DNA from: AP-15 sp036500965
GTDB taxonomy: Bacteria; Pseudomonadota; Alphaproteobacteria; ATCC43930; CGMCC-115725
Length of the DNA: 64,000 bases
NCBI GenBank assembly: GCA_036500965.1
Contig: DASYBC010000051.1
Location: 70,682 to 134,681, forward strand
Reading direction: 5' to 3'
A model generated the notes under the pieces. That model made no database searches. It worked only from the letters and a program-made list of their open reading frames with translations, and had not been told where the DNA came from. A program made the translations under genes and the position numbers. Of this stretch, positions 42,052-51,142 are shown piece after piece. Within the stretch, counting starts at the first letter, position 1, and every line of letters starts with the position of its first letter.

Positions 42052-43164
42052 TCAGTCGATCGCGGCGTGAACCAGGTTGGCGACCCGGTCGAGGCGGGCC
42101 GAGTGGAACGGGTCGGGGGCCACGAAATTGCTGAGGTAGGTGAATGACACGCCGCTGGTCGGGTCGGCCCAGGAATACGAGGTTCCGGCGCCGCCATGGC
42201 CAAAGGTCTGCGGTGCTGCGATCGCGCCGAGGCCGCGGATGCGGTCGCTATCGCCGCGCACATGCGGCCCGAGCCCGCGATGCATCGGGATCCCGGCCAT
42301 CTGGTCGTCGCCGCGCTCGCCGGTGTGGTTTTTGGTGACATAGGCGACGAGCCGCGGCGAGAACATCCGCACCTCGCCGAGCCGGCCGCCGCCGAGCAGC
42401 ATCTGATAGAACGCCGCCATGCCGCGCGCGGTCGCATAGCCGCCGCCGCTCGGCATGCCCGCCGCCTTGAACTCGGGCGAGTTGTCGCGCGGCTCGGGGG
42501 CATAGGTGTCGGCGCAGCGCCCCTGCTCCGCCGCCGGCACCCCGACGAAAATGTCGTTCGCGAGGCCGAGCGGGGTCAGCACCTTGTCGCGGATCACGTT
42601 GCGATAGTCTTGGCCGGTCACCGCCTCGATCACCATCGCCTGGGTCAGGTGCGCGGCGCGCGGGTGGTATTGCATCCGGGTGCCCGGGGTCCAGTCGAGC
42701 GAGAAGTCGCACACCTCGGCGCGCATCCTTGCATGGTCGGTCCAGCTCGCCTGGGTCACATCGCCCGAGGGGAACCCGCCCTGATGGGTCATCACCTGTT
42801 GCAGGGTGATCTCGCCCTTGCCGCGCGCAGCAAATTCCGGCAGGTGATCGGCGATCCTGTCCATGAACGACAGCCGCCCTTCCTCGACCAGCGCCCACAC
42901 CGCCGAGCTGGTCAGCACCTTGGTCTGGCTGAACAGCAGGAACAGCGTTTCGCCGGTCGCCGGCTCCTTGCGCGGCTCGGTCCTGGCATCGCCGTAGCTG
43001 CGGTAAAGCGCCAGCTGCCCGTGCCGAGCCAGCGCGATCTGCGCGCCGGGATAGCGGCCCTCCTCGATATGCTGACGGATCAGCCGGTCGAGATGCTGCA
43101 GCGGCCCCGTCGCGAAACCGAGCTGTGCGGGGTCGCCGGCGGGCAGTGGGTAATGGTCGGGCAT
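42052..43164 (-). CDS. serine hydrolase of the beta-lactamase/esterase (EstB-like) family
   Basis: 370 residues, class C beta-lactamase fold. The SxxK motif is SQTK (Ser79, Lys82); the YxN-like motif is seen as MQYHPRA and the third motif as HGGAGTSY. Proteins of this layout are mostly esterases or D-aminopeptidases, not antibiotic resistance enzymes; no signal peptide is seen, so a cytoplasmic esterase is likely. ATG at 43164 preceded by GGAAGGAGCGAGCC. It is divergent from the thiolase gene. Confidence 0.82.
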   Translation of the reverse strand: MPDHYPLPAGDPAQLGFATGPLQHLDRLIRQHIEEGRYPGAQIALARHGQLALYRSYGDARTEPRKEPATGETLFLLFSQTKVLTSSAVWALVEEGRLSFMDRIADHLPEFAARGKGEITLQQVMTHQGGFPSGDVTQASWTDHARMRAEVCDFSLDWTPGTRMQYHPRAAHLTQAMVIEAVTGQDYRNVIRDKVLTPLGLANDIFVGVPAAEQGRCADTYAPEPRDNSPEFKAAGMPSGGGYATARGMAAFYQMLLGGGRLGEVRMFSPRLVAYVTKNHTGERGDDQMAGIPMHRGLGPHVRGDSDRIRGLGAIAAPQTFGHGGAGTSYSWADPTSGVSFTYLSNFVAPDPFHSARLDRVANLVHAAID

Positions 43165-43328
43165 GGCTCGCTCCTTCCGAGAATTCGCGGCGGTAATGCT
43201 ACATGAGGATCGCGCCCGGCGGGAGCGGAATGCGACATCCCTTCGGCTTGCTCGCAACGCTCGAGGCGCGCATGCTGACGCTCGAGGACAATGGCATCGC
43301 CCAGGCGCTGCCGAGAGGGGGAGCTGAT

Positions 43329-44531
43329 ATGCGCGAAGCCGTCATCGTCTCGACCGCGCGCACCCCGATCGGCCGCGCCTATCGTGGCGCCTTCAACGAC
43401 ACGCAAGCGCAGGCATTGGCCGGCCACGTCGTCGCCGAGGCGGTGCGGCGCGCCGGCGCCGATCTCGCTGAAGTCGAGGATGTCGTGCTCGGCGCCGCGT
43501 TGCAGCAGGGGTCGTCCGGCTACAACATCGCCCGCCAGGCGGCGATCCGCGCCGGGCTGCCGGTTTCGGTCGCTGGCATGACCGTCGATCGGCAATGCGC
43601 CTCGGGGCTGATGGCGATCGCGACCGCGGCGAAAGAGATCGTGCATGACGGCATGACGATCGCTGTCGGCGGCGGGGTCGAGTCGATATCGCTGGTGCAG
43701 AACGACAAGCGCAACGAATACCGCGCGCAGGACCAATGGTTGGTCGAGCACCAGCCGGATCTGTACATGACGATGATCGAGACCGCCGAGATCGTCGCCG
43801 AACGCTATCAGGTGACCCGCGAGGCGCAGGACGAATACGCGCTTTCCTCGCAGCAGCGTACCGCGGCGGCGCAGGCGAAGGGACGCCTCTCCGCCGAGAT
43901 CGCGCCGCTCCCCTCGGTGATGCGCGCCGAAAATCGCGAGACCGGCGAGGCGATGTCGGTCCCGGTCACCCTCGACAAGGACGAAGGCAACCGCCCATCG
44001 ACGACGCTCGCCGGCCTCGCCGCGCTGAAGTCGGTGTTCCGCGACGGGCAGCGGGTCAAGGAAGGCAGGTTCATCACCGCCGGCAACGCCTCGCAGCTGT
44101 CCGACGGGGCCTCGGCCTCGCTGTTGATGGAAGCGAGCGAAGCCGAGCGCCGCGGGCTCGAGCCGCTCGGCGCCTATCGCGGCATTGCGGTCACCGGCTG
44201 CGCCCCGGACGAGATGGGGATCGGCCCGGTCTTCGCCGTGCCGAAGCTGTTGCGCCAGCACGGGCTCGCGATCGACGACATCGGATTATGGGAATTGAAC
44301 GAGGCGTTTGCGGTGCAGGCGCTCTATTGCCGCGACCGGCTCGGCATCGACCCCGCGCGCTACAATGTCGATGGCGGCGCGATCTCGATCGGCCATCCTT
44401 ATGGCATGTCGGGCGCGCGCATGGTCGGGCACGCGCTGATCGAGGGCCGGCGGCGCGGCGTGCGCTTTGTCGTGGTCACGATGTGCGTCGGTGGCGGCAT
44501 GGGTGCGGCCGGGCTGTTCGAGGTGTTGTGA
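43329..44531 (+). CDS. acetyl-CoA acetyltransferase / 3-ketoacyl-CoA thiolase
   Basis: 400-residue thiolase. Nucleophilic Cys90 in DRQCASGL, ISIGHPYGMSGARM (catalytic His region) and CVGGGMGAAGLFEVL (second active-site Cys) are all present. It condenses or cleaves acyl-CoAs in beta-oxidation or PHB-type metabolism; degradative versus biosynthetic role cannot be decided. The ATG at 43329 has AGAGGGGGAG upstream. It would work with the hydroxyacyl-CoA dehydrogenase and ETF genes elsewhere in the window. Confidence 0.93.
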   Translation: MREAVIVSTARTPIGRAYRGAFNDTQAQALAGHVVAEAVRRAGADLAEVEDVVLGAALQQGSSGYNIARQAAIRAGLPVSVAGMTVDRQCASGLMAIATAAKEIVHDGMTIAVGGGVESISLVQNDKRNEYRAQDQWLVEHQPDLYMTMIETAEIVAERYQVTREAQDEYALSSQQRTAAAQAKGRLSAEIAPLPSVMRAENRETGEAMSVPVTLDKDEGNRPSTTLAGLAALKSVFRDGQRVKEGRFITAGNASQLSDGASASLLMEASEAERRGLEPLGAYRGIAVTGCAPDEMGIGPVFAVPKLLRQHGLAIDDIGLWELNEAFAVQALYCRDRLGIDPARYNVDGGAISIGHPYGMSGARMVGHALIEGRRRGVRFVVVTMCVGGGMGAAGLFEVL

Positions 44532-44750
44532 GCAGCCGGTCACGACCGTTCAGGGTTCGTTTTGACTCCGAAGCTACTGGCCCAGATCATCGATGAATTT
44601 TTAAGTTAACTACTACATATTGTTTTAGGTTCTATTAACCCCTTATTGCCACCAAAGTTGGCCGGTCATTGTCTTGACCGCCGGCCGACGCCGGTTATGG
44701 TGGCGGCTACCAAGCCATTACCGAACCCTGGCCATTCCGGAAGCTCGACA
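44532..44750. promoter_or_regulatory. AT-rich upstream region of the lytic transglycosylase gene
   Basis: Bases about 44590-44645 are strongly AT-rich within a GC-rich window (TTTTTAAGTTAACTACTACA..., TATTAACCCC). This probably holds the promoter, although no clear -35/-10 pair stands out. GGCCGG ... CCGGCC repeats around 44661-44690 could form a hairpin. Confidence 0.35.
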
Positions 44751-45407
44751 ATGCGCTGCTCGCGACCGGCGTTGATGATCCTTTTGCTGAGCCAGGCTGT
44801 TGCCGGGCCGGCCATCGCCGGCGAGCGCAAGACACCGCACGGCGCTGCACGAGCGGCGGTCGCCAGCCCGCTCGACCGCGTCGCCTTCGCCGTGGACGGC
44901 GCCGAGTCGAGCCACGGCACGAACGAGGCGATGTGGCGCCTCGATCCCGCCGGGCCGCAGGGCCCGATGCAGGTCACCGAAGCGGCGGCGACCGATGTCG
45001 GCGGCGGCGACCGCTTCGACAGCACGGAAAATCGCGAGCTCGGCCGCGCCTATCTGGCGCAGCTGCACCACCGATACGGCAATTGGCCCGACGCGATCGC
45101 CGCCTATAATTGGGGGATCGGCAATTTCAACGCCTGGGTCAAGGCCGGGCGGCCGGCCAACGGGGTCGTGTTCGGCGTCTCGGCCTATCTGGGGCGCGTC
45201 CTGCGCGACAGCGGCCTGTGCGACGGCACCCCCGCGAAACGCGCGCCGCGCCTCCCCGCAGCGCCGGTCAATTGCGCCGATCTCGGCGCCTGGGAAGATG
45301 CCCTCGATGATGGCCGCGCCCCGCGCAGCCCCGGCGCCGAGCGTTTCTATTCCCAGCTCGGCAAGGCGATGCAGCTCGCCGCCCAGCACTCCGGCGGGCG
45401 GCGGTAG
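44751..45407 (+). CDS. secreted lytic transglycosylase (SLT-like) protein
   Basis: 218 residues: signal peptide MRCSRPALMILLLSQAVAGPAIAG, then a lysozyme-like transglycosylase domain with the catalytic glutamate in DGAESSHG (Glu near residue 51), GPMQV and the AAYNWGIGNFNAW segment. These enzymes cleave peptidoglycan glycan strands in the periplasm. The ATG at 44751 sets the signal peptide; the frame is open upstream. The domain lacks extra binding modules; the last 60 residues are unassigned. Confidence 0.85.
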   Translation: MRCSRPALMILLLSQAVAGPAIAGERKTPHGAARAAVASPLDRVAFAVDGAESSHGTNEAMWRLDPAGPQGPMQVTEAAATDVGGGDRFDSTENRELGRAYLAQLHHRYGNWPDAIAAYNWGIGNFNAWVKAGRPANGVVFGVSAYLGRVLRDSGLCDGTPAKRAPRLPAAPVNCADLGAWEDALDDGRAPRSPGAERFYSQLGKAMQLAAQHSGGRR

Positions 45408-45444
45408 TAGCCTGCCCGCGGCCCTCGCGGGCCGCAGCGCTGGT

Positions 45445-45582
45445 CTACAGCGCGCTCCAGCTGCCAAGCAGCAGGGCCAGCCGCAGCGTGAGGTTCCACA
45501 TCAGCAATATCAGCGCGATGTTCGACAAGATCGCCGTCGACCATGGGAGCTTGCGATGCAACGAGCCGGCTGCCTGCGACAT
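45445..45582 (-). CDS. small single-TM protein (45 residues)
   Basis: The ATG at 45582 is preceded by GGGAGAGAACCTT. The product MSQAAGSLHRKLPWSTAILS then runs into a hydrophobic helix NIALILLMWNLTLRLALLLG. The good ribosome site and single TM make a real small membrane protein plausible; no family recognised. It lies 3' to 3' with the lytic transglycosylase. Confidence 0.4.
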   Translation of the reverse strand: MSQAAGSLHRKLPWSTAILSNIALILLMWNLTLRLALLLGSWSAL

Positions 45583-45840
45583 AAGGTTCTCTCCCGCGCT
45601 TTCTCGCCCTTGGGTCGGATGAAAGGCGATCATTCGACCGAAGGCAAGATTACGGCAAGAATCGCACCATTGCCGCAAGCCTATGTTATAGATACACTAT
45701 TTTTGACGCGCGAACCCCTCCTGTAAAATCCGTCGACAGAATCGCCGATGGCGGCGGCCAGCGGCGAGCTCACTGCCGCGAACGCGCGAGCCATCGCCGG
45801 CCCGGCGCTCGCGAGTGTTCCCAGCCGCGGGTAAATCCGC
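45583..45840. other. 258-bp intergenic region, AT-rich, no gene seen
   Basis: Between the small TM protein and the VOC gene. The part 45660-45735 is unusually AT-rich for this genome and probably contains a promoter for the small gene; no second gene is visible. Confidence 0.35.
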
Positions 45841-46245
45841 TCAGGCTGCGGCGTGGTCGGCCGGCGCCGGCTCGTCCTTGTCGAAGTCGAACTCGACCTT
45901 GGCGCCGTGCGGGTCGTTGAAGAACAATTGCCAGATCCCGCCGCCGGGCAGCCGGCGCAGCTCGTATTCGATCCCTTCGCGCTTTAGGGTCGCGACCGTC
46001 GCGGGCAGATCCTTGGCGCTGAACGCCATGTGGTCGAGCACACCGGCGCGCTCTTGGGGCAGCGGGTCGCGGTGGATCACATGCAGGATCGGCGCGTCGC
46101 CGTCCTTGGCATAGAGCCACCAGCCGGGAAACTGGAACGGCGGCCGCCACCCGACCCGGAAGCCGAACAGGTCGCAATAGAACCGGCGCGTCGCTTCGAG
46201 GTCGTCGCTCAACACGGTAAAGTGATTCATCGCCGCGACACTCAT
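45841..46245 (-). CDS. VOC-family (glyoxalase/bleomycin-resistance fold) protein
   Basis: 134 residues. The N-terminal MNHFTVLSDDLEATRRFYCDLFGFRVG and the second module DHMAFSAKDLPATVATLKREGIEYE ... IWQLFFNDPHGAKVEFDF give the paired beta-alpha-beta-beta-beta repeats of the vicinal oxygen chelate family, with metal-ligand candidates His8, His56 and Glu near 121. Substrate unknown (glyoxalase-, dioxygenase- or resistance-type). ATG at 46245 follows GAAGGAGAGCCCGC. Confidence 0.85.
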   Translation of the reverse strand: MSVAAMNHFTVLSDDLEATRRFYCDLFGFRVGWRPPFQFPGWWLYAKDGDAPILHVIHRDPLPQERAGVLDHMAFSAKDLPATVATLKREGIEYELRRLPGGGIWQLFFNDPHGAKVEFDFDKDEPAPADHAAA

Positions 46246-46381
46246 GCGGGCTCTCCTTCGCTGACACGAACGGCCGCGCAACCATCCGATGCCGCGGCCA
46301 AGGGGGCCAGCTTGGGCGAAAGCTTCGGCCGCCGTCAACTGCCGGGTGCGTTGCGATCGGTGGCGCGCGGCCTGAGGGTTA

Positions 46382-46444
46382 GACCATGATTCACGTATCG
46401 GATCGAAGCGCATGGCGCTCCGATCCGATACGTGAATCATGGTC
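46382..46444. repeat. near-perfect 30-bp inverted repeat with 3-bp loop
   Basis: GACCATGATTCACGTATCGG... (46382-46411) is complementary to ...CCGATACGTGAATCATGGTC (46415-46444) with one mismatch; the loop is ATG. The core GATTCACG/CGTGAATC also occurs in the second palindrome at 46460-46520. Confidence 0.9.
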
Positions 46445-46459
46445 TCATCCTCGGAATCG

Positions 46460-46520
46460 AGAGCAGGATTCACGCGTGGAATGGAAGCTCTGTTTCCATT
46501 TCATGCGTGAATCCTGCTCT
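46460..46520. repeat. 27-bp inverted repeat sharing the GATTCACG core
   Basis: AGAGCAGGATTCACGCGTGG... (46460-46486) pairs with ...ATGCGTGAATCCTGCTCT (46494-46520) with two mismatches and a 7-base loop. It overlaps the TAG of the histidine kinase gene (46519-46521) and so may act as its terminator. The form matches a repeat I recall from Rhizobiales/Bradyrhizobium genomes. Confidence 0.85.
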
Positions 46521-47919
46521 AGGTCTCGCAGACCAGCTCGCGCGGTTGCGTCGATTGCCCGGTACTCTGCGGGAAGCGCAGCACGATGCGCAGCCCAGGC
46601 TGGTTCTCGCCGAGCTCGACGGCGATCTGATGAAGGGCGGCGACAGCCCCGACCAAGGTGAGGCCGAGACCGCTGCCTGGCGTCGTCCGGCTGCTCTCCA
46701 ACCGGTGAAACCGGCGAAACACCCGGGCTCGTTCCTCCTCGGGGATTCCCGGCCCGGTATCGGCGAGCGCCACCTCGGCGCCGCTAGGCGCTGCGGCGGC
46801 GGTCAAGGCGATGGCCGCGCCGCGCGGCGAATGCTTCATCGCGTTCTCGATCAAATTCGCCAGCATTTGAGCCAGCAATTCATGGTCGCCGTTGACCAAC
46901 AGCCCGGCCGCGATATCGGCGGCAAAGCTCTGCCCGCGCTCCTCGGCCATCGGCTGATAGACCTCGACCATCGTATGCAGCAGCTCGGACAGGTCGGTCT
47001 CGCGAAAATGCCGAGCAGCGCTGCCGCTTTCAACTTCCGCGATCCGCAACAGCGCGCCAAACGTCTCCAAAATCACATCGACATCGCCGATGCCGCGATC
47101 GATCGCGGCGCGAAGCTCGTCGGCCGACCGGGCCCGGTCGCGCGCAAGCTCGAGACGCTGGCGCAGGCGCGTCAGCGGGGTGCGTAAATCATGGGCGATG
47201 TCGTCCGAGACGTGACGGGTCGTCTCGATCGAGGCTGCGGTGCGGTCGAGCATGGCGTTGAGGCTGGCGGTCAGGTGGTCGAACTCGTCGTCGGTGCCGC
47301 GCACCGGCAGCCGGCGCGAGAAATCGCCGGTCATGATCTCGCGGGCGGTGCGGCCAATAGCCTCCACCCGGCGCAACAGCCCGCCGCTGATCACGGCACC
47401 GCCGCCAAAGGCGAGGATCAGCGTGATCGCAAAGCTCCAGCCGAAGGCCCGCAAGATCAGCCGGCCCATCTCGTTGCGCATATGGGCATCGACGCCGACC
47501 GCCAGGTATTCGCCGTCCATCAGCGAGACCCCGCGGGCGTGAACCTGCCGGCGGCGGCCGGTCGGCCCGGCGGCGGCAAAGTCAAAGCTTCCGTCCTGTT
47601 GGCGCACCCCCGGCAGGTTGCCGGCCACCACCTTTCCGCCGCGGTCCTGCAGCAGGTAGAGCATCGGTCCGGCCGGCATCTGTCGCACCCGGTCCTCGAT
47701 CGTCGTGGCGAGCATAGGCGCGCCGCCGACCCGCATCGCGGTTTCGAGCTCGGTCAGGTCGCTGTCGATCGCGGCATCGAGCTCGCTCGTCATATAAACC
47801 GCGGTTGCCCAGTAGATGACCGCGAACAGGATCAGCGCCGACGTGCTGAACAAGAGCGCATAGAGGAGGGTTAGCCGGAAGCTCGAGGTCCGGACGACCC
47901 TAGTCAGGGCTGCGTACAC
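46519..47919 (-). CDS. sensor histidine kinase
   Basis: 466 residues: TM1 about 17-44, periplasmic sensor region to about 155, TM2 about 157-180, HAMP linker, then HisKA with HVSDDIAHDLRTPLTRL (phospho-acceptor His243) and the HATPase_c domain (NLIENAMKHSPRG N-box, DTGPGIP G1 box, GSGLGLTLV G2 box). Partner of the response regulator whose gene overlaps it by 20 bp upstream. The signal is unknown; the divergent RND efflux operon suggests sensing of metal, drug or envelope stress. Confidence 0.93.
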   Translation of the reverse strand: MYAALTRVVRTSSFRLTLLYALLFSTSALILFAVIYWATAVYMTSELDAAIDSDLTELETAMRVGGAPMLATTIEDRVRQMPAGPMLYLLQDRGGKVVAGNLPGVRQQDGSFDFAAAGPTGRRRQVHARGVSLMDGEYLAVGVDAHMRNEMGRLILRAFGWSFAITLILAFGGGAVISGGLLRRVEAIGRTAREIMTGDFSRRLPVRGTDDEFDHLTASLNAMLDRTAASIETTRHVSDDIAHDLRTPLTRLRQRLELARDRARSADELRAAIDRGIGDVDVILETFGALLRIAEVESGSAARHFRETDLSELLHTMVEVYQPMAEERGQSFAADIAAGLLVNGDHELLAQMLANLIENAMKHSPRGAAIALTAAAAPSGAEVALADTGPGIPEEERARVFRRFHRLESSRTTPGSGLGLTLVGAVAALHQIAVELGENQPGLRIVLRFPQSTGQSTQPRELVCET

Positions 47920-48577
47920 AATAGCCCGCCCCTCTGACGGTCTGGATCAGCCCCGGCCCGAAGCCCTTGTCGATCTTGGCGCGAAGCCGGCTGATATGGG
48001 TCTCGACGACGTTAGTGCGTGGGTCGAAATGCAGGTCCCACACCCGTTCGAGCAGCATCGTGCGGGTTACGACCTGGCCCGCATGCCGCATCAGATATTC
48101 GAGCAGCCGGAATTCTCGCGCCTGCAGCACGATCGGCTGACTGGCGCGGCGAACCGTCCGCGCGGCCAGATCGAGCTCGAGGTCGAGGACGCGCAGCGCG
48201 GTTTCCGCCGCCGCCGCTCGCGGGCGCCGAAGAAGCGCCGCGACGCGGGCAGCAAGCTCGGAAAAGGCGAAGGGTTTGACCAAGTAGTCGTCGCCGCCGA
48301 CGTTCAGTCCGGCGACCCGGTCCTCGACCCCGCCGAGTGCCGTTAAAAACAGCACCGGGGTCTCGTCGCCGGCGCCGCGCAAGGTGCGAACCAGCCTGAG
48401 CCCGTCGACCCCAGGCAGCATGCGGTCGACGATCAATAGATCGAAGCCCTCATCCATCGCGCAGGCCAGCCCCGCCCCGCCAGAAGCGGCGCACGCGACC
48501 ACATGGCCGCCTTCCCTCAGGCCGTTGGCAATGTATTCGGCGGTTTCGCCGTCGTCCTCGATCAGCAGGATCTTCAA
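47900..48577 (-). CDS. OmpR/PhoB-family response regulator
   Basis: 225 residues. Receiver domain with MKILLIEDDGETAEYIANGL, phosphorylation site Asp51 in LLIVDRMLPGVDGL and the lysine in LVKPFAFSELAARV (about 100). The C-terminal winged-helix domain ends VRGAGYCVRSPD, the usual trans-reg_C form. First gene of the two-component operon; divergent from the efflux operon at 48729 with about 150 bp between, so it is the likely regulator of that operon. Confidence 0.95.
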   Translation of the reverse strand: MKILLIEDDGETAEYIANGLREGGHVVACAASGGAGLACAMDEGFDLLIVDRMLPGVDGLRLVRTLRGAGDETPVLFLTALGGVEDRVAGLNVGGDDYLVKPFAFSELAARVAALLRRPRAAAAETALRVLDLELDLAARTVRRASQPIVLQAREFRLLEYLMRHAGQVVTRTMLLERVWDLHFDPRTNVVETHISRLRAKIDKGFGPGLIQTVRGAGYCVRSPD

Positions 48578-48728
48578 GCCTCGCCGCCTTTCCGGCGAAA
48601 ACGCGCCCCGGAGCGCAACACTGCGAAAATCATCCCCGGCGGCGTCAAGTTACAAATTCCCAATCTGGCGGACAGCACGAGCCAATCGGCGCGGTGCTAA
48701 GGTGATCGGGAACAGACGATCCTGGCTG
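48578..48728. promoter_or_regulatory. divergent promoter region of the two-component system and RND efflux operon
   Basis: 151 bp between the response-regulator start and the outer-membrane factor start. It must contain promoters for both directions and probably binding sites of the response regulator; an exact repeat is not obvious by eye. Contains the AT-richer stretch CAAGTTACAAATTCCCAATC. Confidence 0.5.
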
Positions 48729-50090
48729 ATGACCGTGCGCAACAAGCTCCTGGCGCTGGGTGCCGTGCTGCTGCTCGCGGCCTGTGCGAATGACGGACTG
48801 CCGCTGCCCACGCGGCCCGATCTCGCCTCCAGCCTGGCGCAGCTCGACCTATTCTTGCCCAAACAGACCCCGCGCGACCCGCCGCCGGCGATCGACACCG
48901 CTCAGCCGCTGACGATCGACCAGATCGGCCTGATCGCCATTCTCAACGATCCGGACCTCAAATCTGAGCGCGGCCAGCTCGGTGTCGCCCGGGCCAAGCT
49001 GCTGCAAGCGACGCTGCTGCCGAACCCTGCAGCCAATTTCGCGTTGGCAGCGCTCCTTGGCGGGCCCGGATCGTCCTCGGCGATCAGCGGCGGGCTTTCG
49101 GAAGACCTGGTCGCGATCATCCTGCGCCACGCCCGCGTCCAATCGGCGCGTGCCGGAATGTACCAGGTCAACGCCGATCTGTTGTGGGGCGAATGGCAGG
49201 TCGCGCAAAAAGCGCGCCAGCTGGCGCTCGACATCTATGCAGGCGAGCACGCGATTGCGCTGACAGGGCGGGAGCTCCGATTGATCGAGGCAGAGATTGC
49301 CCAGGTCACCGCCGCAATATCCGCCGGCAATCTGACCTTGACGGCACTCTCGCCGCTGCTCGCGGCCAAAGCCGCCGCAGAGCAGTCGCTGGCCGCGCTC
49401 GGCCTCGGCCAGCTGAAGAATTGGCAGACTCTCGACGCGCGGCTCGGTCTGGTTCCGAGTGTGCGCTTTGCCATCGCGCAGCCGGTCTTCGGGCCATTGC
49501 CGCCCAACCTCGACTTGCTCGCCGCGACCTTGCCCGAGCGCCGCCCCGATCTCGCCGCGCTCCGCTTCGGCTATAGCTCGGCCGAGGCCGATGTCAGGGC
49601 GGCGATCCTCGGCCAGTTTCCGGCGCTCACTCTGGGCGGCGCCGGCGGGCGGGATACGACGGCGGTGCTGAGCGGAGGGCCCACCTTCACCGTCGCCTTG
49701 CCGATCTTCGACCGCAACCAGGGCGTGATCGCGCAAAGCCGGGCGACCCGATTGCTGCTGCGCGAGCAATACCAGGCCCGGCTCGATGCGGCGGTCGCCG
49801 ACATCCATGCCCTGTCGGCAGAGCTTACCACCTTGTCGGCCGATCGTGCCGCCGCGCGTCAGGCCGCCGCCGCAGCGAACGCGCTCGCGACGACGGCGCG
49901 GCAAGCCTACGCGCAAGGCAATCTCGACCAGCGAACCTTGACCGATTACGAGACGACGGCGCTCGAGCGGGCGCTTCAGGTCGTCGAGTTCGAGCGCCAG
50001 ATCGGCGAGGACCGGGTCTTTCTCGCCGTCGAGCTCGGTCTCGGTTTGCCGCCGACGCGGCTCGCGCCGGCCGATCGGACCGCGCTGTGA
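48729..50090 (+). CDS. TolC-family outer-membrane efflux factor (lipoprotein type)
   Basis: 453 residues. The signal MTVRNKLLALGAVLLLAAC has a lipobox with Cys19, which decides the ATG at 48729 (the frame is open upstream). The mature part is a TolC-like outer-membrane efflux protein with two helical repeats; LPERRPDLAALRFGYSSAEADVRAAILGQFPALTLGG is the characteristic OMF repeat segment. Forms the exit duct of the tripartite pump encoded with the next two genes; stop overlaps the GTG of the adaptor gene. Confidence 0.9.
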   Translation: MTVRNKLLALGAVLLLAACANDGLPLPTRPDLASSLAQLDLFLPKQTPRDPPPAIDTAQPLTIDQIGLIAILNDPDLKSERGQLGVARAKLLQATLLPNPAANFALAALLGGPGSSSAISGGLSEDLVAIILRHARVQSARAGMYQVNADLLWGEWQVAQKARQLALDIYAGEHAIALTGRELRLIEAEIAQVTAAISAGNLTLTALSPLLAAKAAAEQSLAALGLGQLKNWQTLDARLGLVPSVRFAIAQPVFGPLPPNLDLLAATLPERRPDLAALRFGYSSAEADVRAAILGQFPALTLGGAGGRDTTAVLSGGPTFTVALPIFDRNQGVIAQSRATRLLLREQYQARLDAAVADIHALSAELTTLSADRAAARQAAAAANALATTARQAYAQGNLDQRTLTDYETTALERALQVVEFERQIGEDRVFLAVELGLGLPPTRLAPADRTAL

Positions 50091-51142
50091 ACCGCCCGCT
50101 GGCCATCGCCGCCGCCGGCTGTGTTTGCCTGGCGATAGCCGCCGGACCGCTCGGGGCGGCGCCGGGCGACAGCGCGCCCAGCGTCCTGGTGAAGCTGACC
50201 AAGCTGCGCCGCAGCAGCCTGCCACAAATCGTCACCGCCTACGGCCAGGTGCGGGCGGATTCGGCGGCGCGCCTGATGGTCATGGCGCCGCTTGCCGCGG
50301 TCGTCGACCGGATCTATGTGCGGCTCGGCGAGGAGGTCGCCAACGGCGCGCCGCTGGTCGGCCTCGGGCCCAGCCCGCAAACGGCGGCCGCTTACGCCCA
50401 GGCGCGATCGGCGGTAAAGGTCGCGGACGATCTGGTGCAGCGCACCCGGACCATGCTCGGCCAGCACCTGGCGACCGGGCAGGATCTCGCCAACACGGAG
50501 AAATCCGCGGCGGATGCGCGGTCGGTGCTGGCTGCGTTGGTCGCCCAAGGTGCGGCCGGGGCGCAAATCCTGCGCGCGCCGTTCGCCGCGATCGTCACCG
50601 CGCTGTCGGCGAGCCCCGGCGCGATCGTCGCCGAGGGGGCGGCGCTCCTCGAGCTGGCGCGGCCCAATGCCCTCGTCCTCGAGGTCGGCGTCGTCCCCGC
50701 GCAGGCCGCCGCGATCAGGCCGGGCGACGCCGCGAACGTGACCGGGCTCGGCGCGCGGGACGCCGCTCCAGGAAAGGTTGTGCTGCGCGGGGCGGCGGTC
50801 GATCCGCAGACCGGCCTGCTGCCGATCGAGATCGCGCTGTCGGCCGGATTTTTTCTGCCGGGCGAGATGGCCTCGGCCGATATCGTCACCGCACAGGTTA
50901 CCGGCTGGGTCGTGCCGCATGCGGCGATCCTGGTCGACCGCCAGGGCTCGACCTATCTCGTGCAGGCCGTCTCGGGTGTCGCCAAGAAAGTCGCGGTGCG
51001 GGTGCTTGCCGCCGATGGCGGCCAGGATGTCGTCATCGGCCCGCTCGATCCGGCGGCGCCTGTCGTCCTCGATGGAAATTATCAGCTCGACAACGGGATG
51101 AAGCTGCGGATCAGCAGCCCGAACGGCAGCTCCGCCAAATGA
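50087..51142 (+). CDS. RND efflux periplasmic adaptor (membrane fusion protein)
   Basis: 351 residues. Signal peptide MNRPLAIAAAGCVCLAIAAG. Barrel-sandwich halves RLMVMAPLAAVVDRIYVRLGEEVANG and ILRAPFAAIVTALSASPGAIVAEGA flank a short helical hairpin; then comes the beta-barrel/MP domain (PIEIALSAGFFLPGEMASADIV). Links the RND pump to the outer-membrane factor. GTG at 50087 overlaps the previous stop by 4 bases (GTGA), and its stop overlaps the pump ATG. Confidence 0.9.
   Translation: MNRPLAIAAAGCVCLAIAAGPLGAAPGDSAPSVLVKLTKLRRSSLPQIVTAYGQVRADSAARLMVMAPLAAVVDRIYVRLGEEVANGAPLVGLGPSPQTAAAYAQARSAVKVADDLVQRTRTMLGQHLATGQDLANTEKSAADARSVLAALVAQGAAGAQILRAPFAAIVTALSASPGAIVAEGAALLELARPNALVLEVGVVPAQAAAIRPGDAANVTGLGARDAAPGKVVLRGAAVDPQTGLLPIEIALSAGFFLPGEMASADIVTAQVTGWVVPHAAILVDRQGSTYLVQAVSGVAKKVAVRVLAADGGQDVVIGPLDPAAPVVLDGNYQLDNGMKLRISSPNGSSAK

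Noticed and set aside
42052..43164. Antibiotic-resistance beta-lactamase
   Set aside because: No signal peptide; the SxxK, tyrosine and HGG motifs fit the EstB-like esterase/D-aminopeptidase group better.
45703..45729. TTGACG ... TAAAAT as a sigma-70 promoter on the plus strand
   Set aside because: The spacer is only 15 bases and no plus-strand gene follows; the sequence is in an AT-rich gap.
46386..46661. A plus-strand gene of 91 codons across the two palindromes
   Set aside because: It is translated palindromic repeat followed by antisense of the kinase end.
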